From: Chitinophaga sp. GbtcB8
Lineage (GTDB): Bacteria; Bacteroidota; Bacteroidia; Chitinophagales; Chitinophagaceae
Assembly (NCBI RefSeq): GCF_019091455.1
Contig: NZ_JAGXJN010000036.1
Coordinates: 33,119 to 97,118 of the forward strand
Direction: 5' to 3'
Length of the DNA: 64,000 bases
Shown here piece after piece: positions 60,917 through 64,000 of this stretch. The notes below the pieces were generated by a model. It was not told the DNA's origin. It saw nothing but the letters and a program-made list of their open reading frames with translations, and searched no databases. Both the position numbers and the translations under genes were made by a program. How positions within the stretch are numbered: the first letter of the stretch is position 1; the number at the start of each line of letters is the position of its first letter.

Positions 60917-62044
60917 TCAGAGGTTGCCTCTACGCTCCTGTTCTCTTTCTATGGATTCAAAAAGCGCTTTAAAGTTGCCCTTGCCAAAGGATTTGGCGCC
61001 CTTACGCTGTATGATCTCAAAAAATACAGTGGGGCGGTCCTGGATGGGTTTAGTGAAGATCTGCAGCAGGTAACCTTCTTCATCCCGGTCAACCAGGATG
61101 CCCAGCTCCCGCAACGGTGTAAGATCTTCGTCAATATGCCCTACCCTTTCCAGCAGCTCATCATAATAAGAGCTGGGCACGGTCAGGAACTCTACGCCAC
61201 GGCGCTGTAATTCGCCTACAGTATGTATAATATCATTGGTGGCAATAGCTACGTGCTGTACGCCGGGGCTGCCGTAAAAATCCAGGTATTCTTCTATCTG
61301 CGATTTCTTTTTGCCTTCGGCCGGCTCATTGATGGGGAATTTCACACGGCCGTTGCCATTGCTCATTACTTTACTCATAAGGGCTGAGTATTCCGTGGAA
61401 ATGTCCTTATCGTCAAAAGAGATCAGGTTATGAAAGCCCATGGTATTGCCGTAAAAGCTTACCCAGGTGTTCATCTCGTTCCAGCCTACATTACCCACGC
61501 AATGATCTACATACTGTAAACCGGTATCAGCGGGGTTATACATTGTTTTCCATTCCTTATAACCGGGCAGGAACAGGCCTTTGTAGTTTTTGCGTTCTAC
61601 AAAAATGTGCACCGTATCGCCGTAGGTATGAATGCCGCTGCGCACCACTTCCCCGTGTTCATCTTTTTCCACCGTAGGCTCCATAAAGGGTTTGGCGCCT
61701 CTTTTCACGGTTTCTTCAAAAGCAGCACGGGCATCATCTACCCACAGGGCCAGCACTTTAACGCCGTCGCCATGCTTTTCTATATGGCTGGATATTTCAT
61801 TGCCGGGTTTCAACGGTGTGGTAAGCACAAAACGCAGCTTGTTCTGTACCAGCACATAGGAACAGCGGTCGCGCATGCCGGTTTCAGGGCCTGCATAGGC
61901 CACAGACTGAAAGCCAAAAGCGGTTTTATAAAAGTGAGCGGCCTGTTTGGCATTCCCTACATAGAATTCAACATAGTCGGTACCATTCAGCGGTAAAAAA
62001 TCCTGTGTATTGTTATTTACCACAGGAGCAGTAGCTGTATGCAT
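60917..62044 (-). CDS. hppD: 4-Hydroxyphenylpyruvate dioxygenase
   Basis: An iron enzyme that turns 4-hydroxyphenylpyruvate into homogentisate, the second step of tyrosine breakdown. It has 375 residues in two vicinal-oxygen-chelate domains. The iron ligands are His181 (QYVDHCVGNV), His264 (GVQHVAIAT) and Glu343 (VFFEIIQRKG). The closing GAKSFGKGNFKALFESIERE is highly typical. It is single, ended by a terminator; the homogentisate dioxygenase-like gene at the right edge of the window probably takes its product further. Confidence 0.96.
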   Translation of the reverse strand: MHTATAPVVNNNTQDFLPLNGTDYVEFYVGNAKQAAHFYKTAFGFQSVAYAGPETGMRDRCSYVLVQNKLRFVLTTPLKPGNEISSHIEKHGDGVKVLALWVDDARAAFEETVKRGAKPFMEPTVEKDEHGEVVRSGIHTYGDTVHIFVERKNYKGLFLPGYKEWKTMYNPADTGLQYVDHCVGNVGWNEMNTWVSFYGNTMGFHNLISFDDKDISTEYSALMSKVMSNGNGRVKFPINEPAEGKKKSQIEEYLDFYGSPGVQHVAIATNDIIHTVGELQRRGVEFLTVPSSYYDELLERVGHIDEDLTPLRELGILVDRDEEGYLLQIFTKPIQDRPTVFFEIIQRKGAKSFGKGNFKALFESIEREQERRGNL

Positions 62045-62315
62045 ATATGAGCGGATTTTAGAAAGTTTTGGTGTATGATGATCGGTTTATGAATGCGGGT
62101 GTATGAAAACGCCTGCAGGCATGCAATACCGTTGGAGTAATAGCTCAGAAAAAAATAAATGATAAGGGAAATACTACCCAAAGGCAGCTGCTGCCGGCTA
62201 TTAAGCCGTTAACGAATCCATGGCCAGGGTAGCCATTAAAAAGTAGTATGTATGCAGGTTGTGCATGAGATTGTTGCTAATGCAAGTATACGAAAGTATT
62301 TGGGATTAGCGGGGA
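62045..62315. other. Spacer upstream of hppD without a recognised feature
   Basis: The 271 bp between hppD and the retropepsin-like gene hold neither a plausible gene nor a clear repeat. The only notable elements are short self-complementary words such as GCCTGCAGGC (62112-62121). I see no good -7 box for hppD. Confidence 0.4.
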
Positions 62316-62735
62316 TTATTTCATTTTCATTTGGGCAAAATAAGGATGGTCCGGATTCACGATCAGTTCCTGGCGCTGTGGATGTATCAGCACATCCATG
62401 TCTTCCAGAGGAATAGCACCCAGCAAAGGTTCAGAATCACCGGGTAATACCATTGCCCTGCAGGTGGTTTGCCGATTCTTAAAACGGATCTCTACAGGAG
62501 CCACCACATCATACTCAACAATATGGCCGTTAGCTAACTGCGCTTTCCTTTTTTCTACAACGGGCAATTGTAGCTGCTCTTGTATGTTTTCATTGATAGC
62601 GAGCATATAAGAACCAGTATCTACCAATGCATTCACCCACATCCGTTTCACCTCGTCCTTATCCATATAGCCACGGCGAGCTAATTCCAGGTCTCCACCG
62701 TTTATTAATTCTATATCTGCGTAAACTAATCCCAT
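62316..62735 (-). CDS. Retropepsin-like (clan AA) aspartic protease
   Basis: A 139-residue single-domain protein with the aspartic-protease motif ALVDTGSYMLAIN (DTGS), then QLQLPVVEKRKAQLANG and a second half with LLGAIPLEDMDVLI. A protein this small would have to form a dimer to be active, as retroviral proteases do. No signal or membrane segment is seen, so it is probably cytoplasmic. I chose ATG 62735, because a -7 box lies right upstream and the frame to 62753 would overlap it. The substrate is unknown. Confidence 0.8.
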   Translation of the reverse strand: MGLVYADIELINGGDLELARRGYMDKDEVKRMWVNALVDTGSYMLAINENIQEQLQLPVVEKRKAQLANGHIVEYDVVAPVEIRFKNRQTTCRAMVLPGDSEPLLGAIPLEDMDVLIHPQRQELIVNPDHPYFAQMKMK

Positions 62736-62740
62736 AATTA

Positions 62741-62748
62741 CAAATATA
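62741..62748 (-). promoter_or_regulatory. Predicted -7 box directly before the protease gene
   Basis: Reads TATATTTG on the minus strand, an exact TAnnTTTG match, 5 nt upstream of the ATG at 62735. Confidence 0.45.
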
Positions 62749-62775
62749 AGCATTTATAAAATTGATCCTATAACA

Positions 62776-62810
62776 CAAAAACGCCCGGAAAGTTCATCAC
62801 TCCCCGGGCG
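62776..62810 (-). terminator. Rho-independent terminator after the aldo/keto reductase gene
   Basis: CGCCCGG (62782-62788) pairs with CCGGGCG (62804-62810), and on the minus strand TTTTTGTG follows. It lies 18 bp past the stop codon. Confidence 0.85.
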
Positions 62811-62828
62811 CTCAACTCCTTTCCTCCC

Positions 62829-63821
62829 CTACACCAGCTGCAGCTTATATAACCGCTCATTAATATAATCTATCTCCTCAGCGCTCAGCTTCACATTAAT
62901 TGCTTTTGCATTCTGTATGGCCTGGTTCGCATCACGTGCGCCTACCAGCGCTACTGTAATGCCCGGCCTTTCAATGGTCCAGCGGATCACTAATTGCGCC
63001 ACCGTAGCACTCTTGCTTTCCGCCATAGGCCGCAGCTCATCCAGGAAAGCATTAATGCGGGTAATATTTTCTGCCTGGTAAAACCGGTTGCCTTCACGGG
63101 TATCTCCTTCATTAAAAGAGTGCCCTGGTTTTATTTTACCGGTAAGGATGCCTCTCTGCAGCGGGCTGTAAGCCAGTATGCCGATCTTGTTCTCTATACA
63201 ATAAGGCACCAGCTCTTTTTCAATACTTCTTTCTACCATGCTGAAAGGCACCTGGTTGGAGGCCAGCTTTACCACGCTATTGGCTGCTTTAGTTTGTTCA
63301 ACATTATAGTTACAAACGCCTGCTTCGCGGATCTTGCCCTGTTCTTTCAGGCGTAATACCGCTTCATAGGTTTCTTCAATGGGCGTAGTTACATCTGCCC
63401 AGTGAATTTGCAGCAGGTCAATATAATCAGTACCTAAGCGCTTCAGGCTGTCCTCACATTCCTGGATCACGCTTTCCTTGCCGGCATATTTGTAAATGTC
63501 AATGTCCTTACCGCTGTTATCCTTGCTTTTAAAGGCCAGCGTACCTTTGTCCAGGTCCCAGCGCATGCCGAATTTGGTCAGGATCTGCAGCTGATCACGC
63601 TTCTGGCCTTTAATGGCTTCACCTACGATCTCTTCACTCAATCCCTGCCCGTAAATAGGCGCCGTATCAATGGAGGTTACCCCGTGATCAATAGATACCC
63701 GGATCGCTTCCAGCGCATCCTTACGCTCTGCGCCGCCCCACATCCAGCCGCCAATGGCCCATGCGCCAAATGTAATAGCGGATACTTTTAAATTGCTCTC
63801 TCCTAGTTGCCTGTATTCCAT
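62829..63821 (-). CDS. Aldo/keto reductase
   Basis: A 330-residue NADPH-dependent reductase with a TIM barrel. The catalytic tetrad is recognisable: SIDTAPIYGQGLSEEIVGEA (Asp, Tyr), QILTKFGMRW (Lys) and LQIHWADVTTPIEETYEAVL (His). The C-terminal TVAQLVIRWTIERPGITVAL binds the cofactor. It resembles the YghZ/IolS-like group acting on sugars or other aldehydes. It lies between the protease and the homogentisate-dioxygenase-like gene, on the same strand; its substrate is open. Confidence 0.92.
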   Translation of the reverse strand: MEYRQLGESNLKVSAITFGAWAIGGWMWGGAERKDALEAIRVSIDHGVTSIDTAPIYGQGLSEEIVGEAIKGQKRDQLQILTKFGMRWDLDKGTLAFKSKDNSGKDIDIYKYAGKESVIQECEDSLKRLGTDYIDLLQIHWADVTTPIEETYEAVLRLKEQGKIREAGVCNYNVEQTKAANSVVKLASNQVPFSMVERSIEKELVPYCIENKIGILAYSPLQRGILTGKIKPGHSFNEGDTREGNRFYQAENITRINAFLDELRPMAESKSATVAQLVIRWTIERPGITVALVGARDANQAIQNAKAINVKLSAEEIDYINERLYKLQLV

Positions 63822-63873
63822 ATGATGATTGATTTAGAGGGTACCAAGATAAAAGAAATATTGAATAGTAACC

Positions 63874-64000
63874 CTACTCCGACCAGCTCATTACATACTG
63901 CTTATCCTCAATAGCCAGCGCTTCTTCTGTGATCTGCAAGGGGTGGAAAGTATCTACCATCACGGCCAGCTCTTTTGTTTCCTTTGCACCAATACTTTTT
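63874..64000 (-). CDS. hmgA: Probable homogentisate 1,2-dioxygenase (C-terminal end only)
   Basis: The last 42 codons of a minus-strand gene running off the right edge. I read KSIGAKETKELAVMVDTFHP, LQITEEALAIEDKQYVMSWS, E and TAG stop. The pattern ELAVMVDTFHPLQITEEAL followed by DKQYVMSW lines up with the C-terminal part of homogentisate dioxygenases (MAFMFESSLSLAVTKWGL...ENYHKCW in the animal enzyme, from memory). hppD lies 2 kb away on the same strand, which supports a tyrosine-degradation cluster. The short fragment keeps this tentative. Confidence 0.55.
   Translation of the reverse strand, partial: KSIGAKETKELAVMVDTFHPLQITEEALAIEDKQYVMSWSE

Overview
The window looks like a chromosomal segment of a Bacteroidota bacterium, most likely Chitinophagaceae and Chitinophaga-like (genus inferred, not proven). 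Evidence: a SusC/SusD/SusE utilisation locus run by an ECF sigma/FecR pair, LytTR two-component systems, a fused nuoCD in a complete 13-gene complex I operon, Bacteroidota-restricted families (DUF6122- and DUF5723-like), and promoters with the Bacteroidota -7 box TAnnTTTG. I see no rRNA, tRNA, CRISPR, phage, insertion sequence or defence island. It is mostly ordinary core genome; the unusual content lies between the genes.

Layout. 1-1.5 kb: ccmF (partial) and ccmE, cytochrome c maturation. 1.7-7.4 kb: an agmatinase/arginase-family hydrolase, a membrane protein, a radical SAM protein converging on an MFS transporter, a DUF6122-like protein and a TauE/SafE permease. 7.6-16.7 kb: housekeeping genes (TonB-like protein, DUF5723-like outer-membrane protein, folC, Nudix hydrolase, DinB/YfiT protein, ABC ATPase, CAP-domain protein, fbp, lysC). 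17-20 kb: a TonB-dependent receptor and a SnoaL-like protein. 20.4-29.9 kb: a compact polysaccharide locus: ECF sigma, FecR anti-sigma, SusC with STN domain, SusD, SusE and a GH76 alpha-1,6-mannanase, which points to alpha-mannan. 30-35.7 kb: two histidine-kinase/LytTR-regulator pairs, one with a periplasmic beta-propeller sensor. 36.9-52.5 kb, minus strand: nuoA-B-CD-E-F-G-H-I-J-K-L-M-N. 52.7-64 kb: CBS protein, GH35 beta-galactosidase, a gluconate-dehydrogenase-subunit-3 protein with two tandem GMC oxidoreductases, a YafK-like L,D-transpeptidase, hppD, a retropepsin-like protein, an aldo/keto reductase and the 3' end of a probable homogentisate dioxygenase (tyrosine catabolism together with hppD).

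Most striking is the spacer DNA. Many gaps, including most of the longer gaps inside the nuo operon, are filled by AT-rich or low-complexity 'word' repeats (for example GATTTACGATTTTAG, AATTCGTAATTCGTAATTG, TGCAAATATGCAGATG) that recur at distant loci, usually as imperfect inverted repeats with shuffled words. One array of about 600 bp separates nuoA from nuoB, and one word family has been translated into the C-terminus of NuoM. A second theme is -7 boxes lying 3-6 nt before the start codon, suggesting leaderless or almost leaderless mRNAs.
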